From assembly GCF_900538055.1 (NCBI RefSeq), contig NZ_UZAC03000001.1:868001-932000 (forward strand): DNA of 64,000 nt. Reading direction: 5' to 3'. This DNA comes from Pasteuria penetrans (GTDB lineage: Bacteria; Bacillota; Bacilli; Thermoactinomycetales; Thermoactinomycetaceae). Positions 46,805 through 55,634 of this stretch are shown here, piece by piece (positions within the stretch are counted from its first letter, which is position 1; each line of letters begins with the position of its first letter). Below the pieces are notes generated by a model. The model was not told the DNA's origin. It made no database searches and saw only the letters and a program-made list of their open reading frames with translations. Both the position numbers and the translations under genes were made by a program.

Positions 46805-47659
46805 TCAGTCCCCTTCCCTATAGGATTGCCGTACAATCCAATGCAATTCCCGCAATACCAAATCGGCCCGACTACCCCGTAACAACGGCATCTTCAAGCG
46901 GGCCTGACGGATGATTTCCTTATCCAACATCTCCACCAACAAACCCTCCTCCAACAGGGGTAACTCCCCCCTGACATGGCCACGCGGGTCAATGACCATT
47001 GAATTTCCCGCAAAGGTAACCCCGTCCTCTGTCCCAATCCGATTCGCATATAAGCAATAAACACCATGCACCTGGGACAAAACCTGCAACAATCGTAACC
47101 AGTTCCCCTGAAGGGTGGCCCCGCTCTCATCCATGCCACAAATCGGGACATTAGCAGGCACAATGAAAACGGTAGCCCCTGTTTGTGCCAAAAGATAGCC
47201 CGTCATCACATGCCATGCGTCTTCGCCTACCATAAACCCTACTACTGTCCCTGTCACATCAGCAAAACTACGAATCGTGCACCCTGCCCCCAAATAACGG
47301 GCCTCATCAAACATTCCGTATGTCGACAAATGTACCTTGCGGTACCATCTTTGAATCCTTCCTTCGGCAGCATAAACTACCGTATTGTATAGAATATGCT
47401 GGGAACTCTCCTCCACAAAACCGAAAACAATACCGATGTCCTTAGACATCCGTACCAGGGATTGAATATCGGGGCTATGAAGGGAGCGGGCCACCTCATA
47501 CGTGAGATCCAATAGATGGTATCCCGTCAGGGAAAGCTCTGGAAAAATCAACAAATCCACCTTGGCCGATTTCGCATTCTTCACAAAGGTTCGATGCAAT
47601 TCTAAGTTATCCTTGATGCTCCCCAAACGTGGCCGAATTTGGGCCAACCCCACACGCAT
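46805..47659 (-). CDS. Nitrilase-superfamily protein lacking the catalytic Cys
   Basis: About 284 residues from the ATG at 47659, which has GGGGGAGGGGG six bases upstream. The fold motifs FPELSLTGYHLLDL (catalytic Glu near residue 41) and YRKVHLSTYG (catalytic Lys) are intact. At the nucleophile position the protein reads FMVGEDAWH, where related NAD-synthetase amidases have a Cys before E-D-W. The codon is GGC, one base from TGC. The protein cannot perform the normal amidase reaction unless another residue replaces the Cys. It lies 6 bases upstream of nadE and could be a non-catalytic partner of NadE. Confidence 0.85.
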   Translation of the reverse strand: MRVGLAQIRPRLGSIKDNLELHRTFVKNAKSAKVDLLIFPELSLTGYHLLDLTYEVARSLHSPDIQSLVRMSKDIGIVFGFVEESSQHILYNTVVYAAEGRIQRWYRKVHLSTYGMFDEARYLGAGCTIRSFADVTGTVVGFMVGEDAWHVMTGYLLAQTGATVFIVPANVPICGMDESGATLQGNWLRLLQVLSQVHGVYCLYANRIGTEDGVTFAGNSMVIDPRGHVRGELPLLEEGLLVEMLDKEIIRQARLKMPLLRGSRADLVLRELHWIVRQSYREGD

Positions 47660-47729
47660 CCTCCGCCCCCTCCCCCAAGCTGGTATCCACACCAGGATAC
47701 CACAAACACGAGGAGAAGTGATTCATCCC

Positions 47730-48722
47730 TCAAAACAGATCCTCCCCCGCCAGCCAAACCCTCGTTTGCTCTTTCCATTTCTTCCGGGTACTTGCCAAGC
47801 GTTGCAAATAGGGAAGCGCATAACGCATATGGTATCCCCTACGACGTGAAGCCAGACCAATCGCCTCGCGAAAGAATTCGTTGGGAAAACTGAGCAGTAG
47901 GACAAGCACCTTTTCCTCCCAGGGTGCTAAAGGTCGCTCCTGGAGATAAGCACCTAGAGCCAGACCCAACATTCCCCTCTCCCACTGATTCTCCGCTAAC
48001 ATACGCGCTACCATCTGCCAAACGTCCCCCAATTGGCAATCGTACTCTGCCGTTTCAAAATCAATCAACCAGGGCTGACCTATGGCATCGATCATCCAAT
48101 TGTGGCTAGCCAAATCACGGTGGGCAATCTGACGAGAGGCATGGGCCTCATCCACCCAAGAACGTAGGGGCAATCGTAACAACCGTTGCCAGGCCTTGAA
48201 CCCATCAAGATAAAAGGGACGTCCATAGGTTTGTAGTAACTCACCAAGTTCCCCATCCATCGTTGTGGAACGACGCAACAAACGGTAAAATTGGGATAGG
48301 CGATGATATACACGACGATATAGTAGAAAGGGCTTCGATGCAAAAGGAGGGACTGCGATGCAGCGCCCCATTCGATGAAAACGCCCCAACTCAACCATTG
48401 TCGCCGTTATATGTTCCCGATTTGCGTAGGAAGCTATGGTACCTGGAACAAAGGGTGTCAGTAACCATTGTCCACCCATCAGGGGAATCGGCATGGAACG
48501 AAACCCCTGGGTACGCATATAACGATCTACCTCTAGCCACCAACGCATTCGCTCCACGTGTTCAATTTTTTTCGCTATCCACGTTCCCTGTCCTGTTTCT
48601 AAACGATAGTTTTTCCTGTAGGCAGTAACGTGGTGGACATCCGTTTGGAGAACCCTAGCCCAGTCACGTACATGGGGCTCCGATGGTACCGTTGCCAAAG
48701 CCATCCCGGTTCTAGGCCTCAC
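47730..48722 (-). CDS. CotS-type spore coat kinase
   Basis: The 330-residue aminoglycoside-phosphotransferase-fold protein matches the CotS/YsxE coat family. The catalytic loop IAHRDLASHNWMI (about residues 196-208), the metal motif WLIDFETAEYD and GDVWQMVARML are visible. Such proteins associate with the spore coat. It begins at the stop of the LysM protein (TAGTG overlap; ATG 48704 is an alternative start), so it is probably co-transcribed with it. The pairing resembles spoVID-ysxE in Bacillus. Confidence 0.85.
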   Translation of the reverse strand: MRPRTGMALATVPSEPHVRDWARVLQTDVHHVTAYRKNYRLETGQGTWIAKKIEHVERMRWWLEVDRYMRTQGFRSMPIPLMGGQWLLTPFVPGTIASYANREHITATMVELGRFHRMGRCIAVPPFASKPFLLYRRVYHRLSQFYRLLRRSTTMDGELGELLQTYGRPFYLDGFKAWQRLLRLPLRSWVDEAHASRQIAHRDLASHNWMIDAIGQPWLIDFETAEYDCQLGDVWQMVARMLAENQWERGMLGLALGAYLQERPLAPWEEKVLVLLLSFPNEFFREAIGLASRRRGYHMRYALPYLQRLASTRKKWKEQTRVWLAGEDLF

Positions 48723-49342
48723 TAGACGAGCTTTCCTTGATGATTGCTAGGGGGGACACCCAGTCCTTCGGACGGGCAGGGGGAGGAACCAACCAAAAGG
48801 GGGGATAATTGGGAAAAGGGGACAGGGGGGAGTGGGGGAACCAATGATTGGATGCCCCCCCCCCATGGCGCTGGTGCCATGGATAGGGGGAAGGGATTAC
48901 CCGGTGGATGAAGCACAGGGGAAACATCCTCGGGTAGGACCTGCTCCTGTTCCGATAGCCATCCCTCCTCTGCCACCATCAATGAGGGATCCCCCTCATG
49001 GACCTGGGCCGCGCTGCTGAAGGAAGATACGACGGAAAACGATGCATTCGAGCCCACCTGTGGCAAATCCCCCACCTGCCATCCCCCCTCCTCCCCCGTA
49101 TGTTGGGAACCCATGGGTGGCTGGGGGGATGGCTCCACGACAGGGGGGGGGGTACCCACCCCTCCCCGTTCGATCGTTGCCACAGGGATCCGGCCTGTAG
49201 GGATTCGAACCTTCGTCCCGGCTGACAGGGAACCATGCAAGTTAAGGTGTGGATTAGCAGACAGCAACTGCTCTTGCCCAATTTTGTACTTCCTGATAAG
49301 ATCGGCAAGGCGATCCCCAGCGCGCGCGATGTGAATCTTCAC
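48722..49342 (-). CDS. safA: LysM spore-coat morphogenesis protein, SafA-like
   Basis: The 206 residues have one N-terminal LysM domain (KIHIARAGDRLADLIRKYKI to GTKVRIP, residues 2-50) and a Pro/Gly-rich low-complexity tail, as in SafA. LysM binds peptidoglycan (cortex), and SafA directs inner-coat assembly. The tail is much shorter than in Bacillus SafA (387 residues). A GTG start has GAGGAG 3-4 bases upstream. Position beside yebC and NAD genes matches the safA-nad-yrbC neighbourhood in Bacillus. Confidence 0.8.
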   Translation of the reverse strand: MKIHIARAGDRLADLIRKYKIGQEQLLSANPHLNLHGSLSAGTKVRIPTGRIPVATIERGGVGTPPPVVEPSPQPPMGSQHTGEEGGWQVGDLPQVGSNASFSVVSSFSSAAQVHEGDPSLMVAEEGWLSEQEQVLPEDVSPVLHPPGNPFPLSMAPAPWGGGIQSLVPPLPPVPFSQLSPLLVGSSPCPSEGLGVPPSNHQGKLV

Positions 49343-49664
49343 CGTCTCCTCAGCCCCCTAATCGTAAAATTCTCCTTCACCCATGCCTATGCACACGCAA
49401 CCCCTCCGAGATCTGCGTCCCCTAATTTTTACGAATTTTCAATTCATAGTTCCGGTGCAAAAACAAAATCGCCCCCTGATCTGCATCTGCTGATCAACCG
49501 TTGTATTTCCCGAAATTCTATAGAGTGGATAGTAGGGAGTAAAAAAGAACGTGGCTGGGACGATGACTAGGGCCGTCCCTATGATTTGCACCCACATCAT
49601 TCATGAGTCCACCATCATTTACATCCCGCACCCGGTTCAACCACCCCTAAAGGAGGATATCTGC

Positions 49665-50498
49665 ATGTGGTTTCGATTTCGATCTCTTCTCCGCGACAAC
49701 CCCCATTATACTACCATTGCAATCGCAGGTTCGGCGATTGCCCTTACTTCAGCGGCGGCCATTTATGTTTGCAGATTCCTCCTCAATCCCCCCACCAAGG
49801 AAACACTGACATACGCCTCCGTTCCCCCCCCTTCCTCCGTACCCGTCGCCAAACCCAATGGTCCCTCCTTTCTTGCCTTCGGTGATTCTATCACCAGTGG
49901 TACGGGGGATGACCAAGAACCACCTGGTTACTTGCCTGTTTTGAAATCAGCCCTGGATCAACGCACAGGAAAGAAATGGAATTTCTCCGATTTCTCTGAA
50001 CCAGGAAGCTTACCCATTCATTTGCAAGAGAAGTTGGAGGGAGGTAGGTATGATGTCCTACTCCGCAGGGATATCGGTTTCCTATGCATTTCTATAGGTG
50101 GTAATTCTCTTTTAAAATTGCAAAGGAACAAGGGAAAAGATCAGGAGAGGGAATTGAAGGACTATATAGATTCCCTACGCGCTTCCCTGGAAAAAATTCG
50201 ATCCCTCACCGACGCACCCCTTTACTTGATCGGTCTCTACAATCCCTTTCCCACAAAATCCCTCGATGAAAATAATGCCGTTGTAAACCGATGGAATCTG
50301 AAACTTGAAAACCTCAGTAATGAATTCACTGATGTGGTTGTCATACCCGTCAATGACATTTTTAGAAACCGTAGGGACGCCCTGGCCAGGGACGGCATAC
50401 ATCCCAGTCACAATGGTTATCGCGACATCCAGATGCGCCTTCTGCAACACCTCCTCCCACGATTCACACCACACCCCACATCAAAAGAAGGTGATTGA
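49665..50498 (+). CDS. Membrane-anchored GDSL/SGNH hydrolase
   Basis: About 277 residues from the ATG at 49665 (AAAGGAGG eight bases upstream; an open frame begins at 49551). One N-terminal helix (TTIAIAGSAIALTSAAAIYV). Catalytic blocks: FLAFGDSITSGTGDD (Ser), SIGGNSLL (Gly, Asn) and DGIHPSHNGY (Asp/His). This is the SGNH lipase/esterase pattern seen in Bacillus YpmR-type proteins. Substrate unknown. It is followed after 3 bases by an ABC exporter, so it may be in one operon with it. Confidence 0.88.
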   Translation: MWFRFRSLLRDNPHYTTIAIAGSAIALTSAAAIYVCRFLLNPPTKETLTYASVPPPSSVPVAKPNGPSFLAFGDSITSGTGDDQEPPGYLPVLKSALDQRTGKKWNFSDFSEPGSLPIHLQEKLEGGRYDVLLRRDIGFLCISIGGNSLLKLQRNKGKDQERELKDYIDSLRASLEKIRSLTDAPLYLIGLYNPFPTKSLDENNAVVNRWNLKLENLSNEFTDVVVIPVNDIFRNRRDALARDGIHPSHNGYRDIQMRLLQHLLPRFTPHPTSKEGD

Positions 50499-50501
50499 AC
50501 C

Positions 50502-51437
50502 GTGGCCCAGCCCATTCTTGTTGTGAAAGATCTCTGCAAAGTAACCCGTAAACGTGCCATTATCAAACATGTCAGTTTCACTGTGGAAGAGGGCGAATTA
50601 TTCGGCCTCTTAGGACCCAATGGCGCAGGAAAATCCACCCTCCTGCGCATGTTGGTAGGTTTGGTCCGCCCTACATTGGGCCGTATCTACATTGCGGGTC
50701 ACTGCGTAAAACGACAATTTCGTTCCGCCATCCGTTATGTAGATTGTATGCTGGAATCCCCCCCCACTCTCTATCCCTTTCTCACGGGTCGGCAAAATTT
50801 GCAGCTTCTTCGTAATATGTCCCCTTCCTCCATACCTAAAGAACGCCTGAACGAAGTCGCCGAGCAGATGAAAATGACCCAATATTTGAATCATAAGGTC
50901 AAAACCTATTCCACCGGAATGAAACAACGTTTGGGAATTGCCCAAGCGTTACTAACAAAACCAAAACTGCTCCTTCTCGATGAACCCACCAATGGTTTGG
51001 ATCCATTGGGTATCCAAGAATTACGCACCCTTCTACAGGGTCTAGTGGAAAATCAACAAGTAAGTGTGCTTTTCTCCACCCATTTACTGCATGAAACCGA
51101 AATCCTCTGTCATCGGATCGCTATGATCTATGAAGGGGTTCTACTATACCTAGGATCCCCAAGGATCCAAAACACGTCCGATAAGCAGGAGGTGATCTGG
51201 AAGGTAAGACCCTTAAAGAAGGCCGTCGATTCCTTGAAGAATCATCCCACCATTTCAGGGGAAGTGCGTACCTTGTCCCCCGATGGTATGATCGTCACTA
51301 TGGAGACTACCTCTATCGCCGCATTGACCCGATTTCTGGTCGAACAAGAAATCCAGGTAGAGGGGATCCGGGTTCGTCAGCCCACTCTAGAAGAACATTT
51401 CATAGCCAAAACAACAGGGGGGACGATGCCTCTATGA
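50502..51437 (+). CDS. ABC exporter ATPase, BcrA/antibiotic type
   Basis: The 311 residues contain Walker A LLGPNGAGKST, the signature KTYSTGMKQRLGIAQALL, Walker B LLLLDEPTNGLDP and switch STHLLHE. Sequence and arrangement fit the BcrA/DrrA class that exports antibiotics or lantibiotics (self-protection). The GTG start has GAAGGTGATT upstream. It overlaps the permease gene by 4 bases. The C-terminal 90 residues are the usual accessory domain. Confidence 0.9.
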   Translation: MAQPILVVKDLCKVTRKRAIIKHVSFTVEEGELFGLLGPNGAGKSTLLRMLVGLVRPTLGRIYIAGHCVKRQFRSAIRYVDCMLESPPTLYPFLTGRQNLQLLRNMSPSSIPKERLNEVAEQMKMTQYLNHKVKTYSTGMKQRLGIAQALLTKPKLLLLDEPTNGLDPLGIQELRTLLQGLVENQQVSVLFSTHLLHETEILCHRIAMIYEGVLLYLGSPRIQNTSDKQEVIWKVRPLKKAVDSLKNHPTISGEVRTLSPDGMIVTMETTSIAALTRFLVEQEIQVEGIRVRQPTLEEHFIAKTTGGTMPL

Positions 51438-52453
51438 TGTTGCTCATACACAATGAGTTTTCAAAGACATGGTATATCCGACGCTGGTGGATCGCTTCCG
51501 CTATCATCAGCCTCCTCGTCCTTCTGATCAGTACGGGCATCCTGTGGGAATACAATCGTGAGACAGAAAATATAGGATCCAAAGGTTGGCGGGCACACGT
51601 GCAGGAACAAATTTTACGTTTGCAACAGCGGGAGGAACAGATCAAAAAAGGGGAACATCGATTCTATTCTCACATGCAACCCGTTGAAAAGAATAATAGA
51701 ATTAGCATGATACATAAACAAATACGAAATTTACAGTATGCATTACATTACGACATGGATCCAAGATCGCAAACTGCATTTAGATTTACGGAAAAATTTA
51801 TATCTATGAGTTCAGAAATTCTATTACCTGCACTGGTCATTCTCCTCACCGCCGACATCATCTCGGGAGAACGCGAACGAAAAACCCTACGTGCCCTATT
51901 GACAAGCGTACCCGGCCGATTTTATATTCTGATCAGTAAAACCATCACATGTATAGCAACCGTATCCCTCCTCCTCCTGCTTTTTACCTGTCTGACCTTT
52001 CTCCTATCCGGCGTCTTTTTGGGTTACAAAAATGGGAATGCACCTCTTGTCATGGATTCCAGTCTTTGGAGATTGGATCCTCAAATCGAAGTAATCTCAC
52101 AAATCCAAGCAATGATCATGAGCATGGGACTGGCCTGGCTCAGCTCCCTCGCAATTGCTGCTTTCAGTCTCTTGACCTCTGTTTGGGTTCGTAACTCCAC
52201 CACAGCCGCCTGTATCCTACTTGTCAGTATATCTATAACTCACGTTGCCAAGATCATGGTACCCAAATGGCAGATCCTACATTACCTTCCCTTTTTCCAC
52301 CTAGGACTACCTCATTACCTCCTCAGTGACTCGATGTTTCGATATTTGAAGGATGTAGGATTGTCATTCTCCCTCTCTGTCCTCGGAATATGGTCCCTGG
52401 CTTCCCTCCTGTTAGCAATGATACTATTCTACCGACAAGACATCAGGGAATAA
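51434..52453 (+). CDS. ABC-2 type permease
   Basis: The 339 residues have an N-terminal helix (WWIASAIISLLVLLISTGIL), a long charged coil (about residues 40-110) and five further helices. IISGERERKTLRALLTSVPGRFYILISK is the typical ABC-2 coupling helix. Together with the ATPase it forms an exporter, possibly for peptide immunity. The start overlaps the ATPase stop by ATGA. No terminator is obvious behind it. Confidence 0.88.
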   Translation: MMLLIHNEFSKTWYIRRWWIASAIISLLVLLISTGILWEYNRETENIGSKGWRAHVQEQILRLQQREEQIKKGEHRFYSHMQPVEKNNRISMIHKQIRNLQYALHYDMDPRSQTAFRFTEKFISMSSEILLPALVILLTADIISGERERKTLRALLTSVPGRFYILISKTITCIATVSLLLLLFTCLTFLLSGVFLGYKNGNAPLVMDSSLWRLDPQIEVISQIQAMIMSMGLAWLSSLAIAAFSLLTSVWVRNSTTAACILLVSISITHVAKIMVPKWQILHYLPFFHLGLPHYLLSDSMFRYLKDVGLSFSLSVLGIWSLASLLLAMILFYRQDIRE

Positions 52454-52841
52454 CAAGGAAATACAAAGTAACTTAGGAACACGAGCGCGGATACCTTTCC
52501 CGCCATAATCATAATGTCCTTATGACTATTATGACTTTTTTATAACATTTTTTTATAAATGCTAATATACAATTTATATTGTAACTATGGATGGACCATC
52601 GAAAGGGGTCGTAGGGGCTATCCTCGTTGTGGTCCTTTTCAAAACATCATTGGGAGGAGTGAGGTGGAAACTATTGTAAACTACTAAAAAAAGGTGTGTG
52701 AACTTGACTAGCAAAAATTATTATGAATATAATCGTACATAGGTTCGATCTTCGTAGATACATCTGGGCCAGACACAAGGGAGATTGTAACCAAGAAGCA
52801 CAAGCAAGGGTTGATCATCCTCTAGAAAGGACGTTGATGGT
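52454..52841. other. Gene-free gap
   Basis: An AT-rich stretch at 52525-52590, otherwise featureless. GAAAGGACG at 52824-52832 is the ribosome-binding site of the next gene. Confidence 0.45.
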
Positions 52842-53147
52842 ATGCGATTCCGATTTCTGATTGTACCTTTCGTGGCTTTCCTGGGCACGCCTACGCTGTT
52901 AGCTTCCTCTGCCTCAGAAGCAGCAATACCACCAGAAACAGTAGTACCAATAGGTAGACAAGAATCACCCAACAAGGGAGGAGAAGAGGGTACACATCCA
53001 CGTGGTAAAAGAAATCTTTGTTACCAATGTGTGCCCGCTGTAGGTGAATGTGATATTATGGACATAAATCAATTAGATCGTCACACAGAAAGAGTATGCC
53101 AGAAAATAAGAGGCGTATGCGAGCTGGCCGGTTGTTTCGATATTTGA
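52842..53147 (+). CDS. Small secreted Cys-rich precursor
   Basis: The 101 residues start with a signal peptide (RFLIVPFVAFLGTPTLLASS A), then an acidic pro-part and HPRGKR at about residue 56. The remaining 45 residues hold seven cysteines (NLCYQCVPAVGECDI, then RVCQKIRGVCELAGCFDI). The arrangement (signal, pro-part, R-x-K-R, Cys-rich core) equals that of the larger precursors at 4472, 7881 and 32043. No family is recognised. It lies about 390 bases downstream of the ABC exporter, so export immunity is possible. A good terminator follows. Confidence 0.65.
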   Translation: MRFRFLIVPFVAFLGTPTLLASSASEAAIPPETVVPIGRQESPNKGGEEGTHPRGKRNLCYQCVPAVGECDIMDINQLDRHTERVCQKIRGVCELAGCFDI

Positions 53148-53207
53148 TGAGTGGAATAACCAGAAGCATAGGGTGCAAATGTATATACCCCCTGTGTTTC
53201 GTTATAA

Positions 53208-53228
53208 CCCCCCCACGGGGGGGTTTTT
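53208..53228 (+). terminator. Rho-independent terminator
   Basis: CCCCCCC-AC-GGGGGGG followed by TTTTT, 60 bases after the Cys-rich precursor gene. Confidence 0.8.
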
Positions 53229-53775
53229 CTCCACGGGAACGATCCCATGCATGGGGCCCCCGATGTTCCCAGACCCCCTAATCACATCCTCAGGTACATT
53301 CCGTCCCCCGCTAGTAGACAGAATACATAGAAGTGATATAAAATTCGTCCGTATTGACAGTAGGAGGAAGAGATCCGATGCAAGGATACCCCTGGGAAAT
53401 GGATACAGTAATGCCTGTCGTTCGTGCTTGTATCCCAAAGGACTAGAATATAGGCTCGAGGGTAGGATGGAACAGAAAGAAGGCAGCATCCTAACGGGTG
53501 TGTGCGTCCCCCGGGGGAACTCTCCAATTGTTAGCCCTTCAGGGGAACACTCCCTAGAGTTTCTTTGAAGAATAATTTTATTATTAATTTTTATAGATAG
53601 AAAATTCGTTCTTGTTCTTCCTCCCTTTATCGTTCATTTTCCCCATCAATGCATGAGGTTTCCTGGGATACTCCGATTCGACTTTCGATGGGTACGATCG
53701 GATGGATCGTGATCTTGCGTGGGCTCTTTTGCATTATCTTTGGAGTTTTCGGGGCCATTGTTTCATCATCCCCCC
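53229..53775. other. Gap without recognised gene
   Basis: No supported gene. A 131-codon plus frame at 53173-53568 runs through the terminator and is not credible. Bases 53640-53775 may include the remainder of the transposase gene interrupted by the intron that follows. Confidence 0.4.
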
Positions 53776-54500
53776 GTCGAGGAGGGCTGGCATCTCAGCC
53801 AACCCTCTCACAGGACCACACGTACTACTCTCGCATTATGTGGCTCTTATGATGGTCCCATGGGATTTTGCCCCGTTCAGAACCCCAGTCTGGTGTCACC
53901 GTTCTTCGTACCTTCCTTTGCTGTGTTCGATCCGGGTTTCGATCCGATGTTGCCTGGTCTAACCCACGATCATCTCTTTTTGCTTCGGATTGTACGTCGG
54001 CTGGTTCAAGCGGACCCTTCAACCCCTTCACTCCACCCTCATTACAAGGGTTTCTCCACTACTATGAGTCGATCCGACCCTGTTCACGAAGGTCTTGGTA
54101 TACCCTTAAGCCCTTTACACCCGGCTAAGACCAAGGTGTCCGTGCGACAGTCTCTCGTGGTTCCCTATGAGGGCCTACATCAGGGTTCATTCCATCTGCG
54201 GCGCACCGGATGCCGCCAGGACAGTAGGTGATTCACCCTTCATGGCTTCGTTCCAAGGATAGAATCCGATGATACCCTTTGTTTCGACGTCGACTGTGTC
54301 TTTCGATGCTTTCTTCCCGTGGTTCGCTTTACTAATCTCCCTGATTCACACCAGACAGGATTCTTTCGTCCTGCCTTTTCCCAGAACGCCCACCACCCTT
54401 GCTCTTTACAACAGCAGCACCGGTCGGTTTGAAACCTGCATACCAACCTGCCGATTTCAGGGGCCCCTCCCCCTCCCTCATAGAGCACGATACGACACAC
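53776..54500 (-). mobile_element. ORF-less group II intron, type A, second copy
   Basis: Minus strand from GTGTGTCGTATCGTGCTCTA at 54500 to a domain VI end (CCTCCTCGAC, one change from CTACTCGAC) at 53776. Domain V reads AAGAGCCACATAATGCGAGA G and is intact. It is closely similar to 17366-18134 throughout, with small indels. It interrupts an IS256-like transposase remnant within the sequence for its WQR..HF motif. Confidence 0.85.
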
Positions 54501-55009
54501 GAATCTCCACAAAGGAAATGGGCTCCGTTGCCAGTCCAATGCGGAATCGTTCCCACGAATGGCTGTCCTGAAGCCAGGGTGGGCGTCGGTGACGATCAAG
54601 GGACCCGATGATAAACCCCAATGAACGAAGATTTTTGAGGGCCTGGTTCCAAGGTTGCTCGACATTTCGGAAAGGCCGTATCCAACATAAAGGATCTCCT
54701 ATCCCGTCTGCGTTCGATCACTATATAAATTTTTTCTCCTTTACCGCCACAAATCACCAGGTAGGTGGCATCTTGCCGGCATAGCGAAGATTCCACGCGT
54801 CTAGAGTTGGGGTTATCCCTACTGGGAAATAAGACCGTTGGGAAAGGGAGATTCCCTCGCTGGGTATCCCCTTCCTTCGGGTTCGAAAAGAGCTCCCGCC
54901 TGGTTACGGTAATTCCCCCTAAAAACCATGTAGAAGAAACTCCACGAAAAATGTACACACGCGATCGAACGCAACCAGGATGATATAAAGATGATGTAAG
55001 GAGATTCAA
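54501..55009 (-). pseudogene. IS256-like transposase remnant, split by an intron
   Basis: The minus strand reads YLVICGGKGEKIYIVIERRR, then (after a frameshift) LRSLGF, GPLIVTDAHPGFRTAIRGND and DWQRS with HFL in a neighbouring frame. These resemble the catalytic D region (SDAHEGLRAAI) and CRVHF motif of IS256 transposases. Several frameshifts are present. The group II intron at 53776-54500 sits just after WQR..HFL. Confidence 0.6.
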
Positions 55010-55124
55010 ATACTCATAGTAGGTGCATGTGTACCCAAGAACTATAATTTAGTGGGTGGGAATATCAATCCTTATCGAGGGATCGTGGTCATCCTAAAAA
55101 TAAGAGGGAGGAGTGTAGGTAGTT

Positions 55125-55634
55125 ATGGTAAGAACAGTAAAAATGGGCATTCTATTCGCCTCTACCAGTCTACTGGCTTGGATGGGAGGGAATAGTATCC
55201 TTGCCGAGTCAAGGGAGGATCAGAAAAATACAGAACTAAGTGAAAATATACACAGAAGTGATGGGCCCAACTCATCCTACACAGAGGAAGAAAAGGAAAA
55301 AAATTCATTGATTCTTGATAAATTCATTAGTTTTTTGGATAAATTCGATAGCAAATACAGAGTGCTGCTTGAAAAATCGATACGGAGTCCAGATGAAATA
55401 TCTAAGGGGGATTTGAAAGAATTCATAGATGAACTCAATAAAGATACAAATGAATTGGATCAAGATTTCGGACATACGAGTAAGGACAATGGGATGACTC
55501 ATGAGATGGCTCAAGAGCAATTGTGGTCCGCTCTGATGAGGGATGCAGAAGAAGCCCGCAGGAATCCATCGAAATATAAAAAGAAATGGAAGAAGGAAAT
55601 CCACACAATAAATCTGGGGATGAGGTACCCATGA
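55125..55634 (+). CDS. Secreted helical protein of unknown function
   Basis: The 169 residues begin with a signal peptide (MVRTVKMGILFASTSLLAWM, cleavage after ILAES-like residues near 26). The mature part is highly charged and helical: ILDKFISFLDKFDSKYRVLL, DLKEFIDELNKDTNELDQDF. No cysteine. No family recognised. A fragment of a paralog lies at 32911-33099. AGGAG lies upstream of the ATG. It resembles in style the secreted protein at 56645-57166. Confidence 0.65.
   Translation: MVRTVKMGILFASTSLLAWMGGNSILAESREDQKNTELSENIHRSDGPNSSYTEEEKEKNSLILDKFISFLDKFDSKYRVLLEKSIRSPDEISKGDLKEFIDELNKDTNELDQDFGHTSKDNGMTHEMAQEQLWSALMRDAEEARRNPSKYKKKWKKEIHTINLGMRYP

Noticed and set aside
49170-49260. tRNA-like T-loop (GGGATTCGAACC) on the plus strand
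   Set aside because: It lies inside the LysM coding region (GTKVRIP codons) and no cloverleaf can be formed around it.
53173-53568. 131-codon plus-strand frame
   Set aside because: It passes through a strong terminator, has no ribosome-binding site and no recognisable content.
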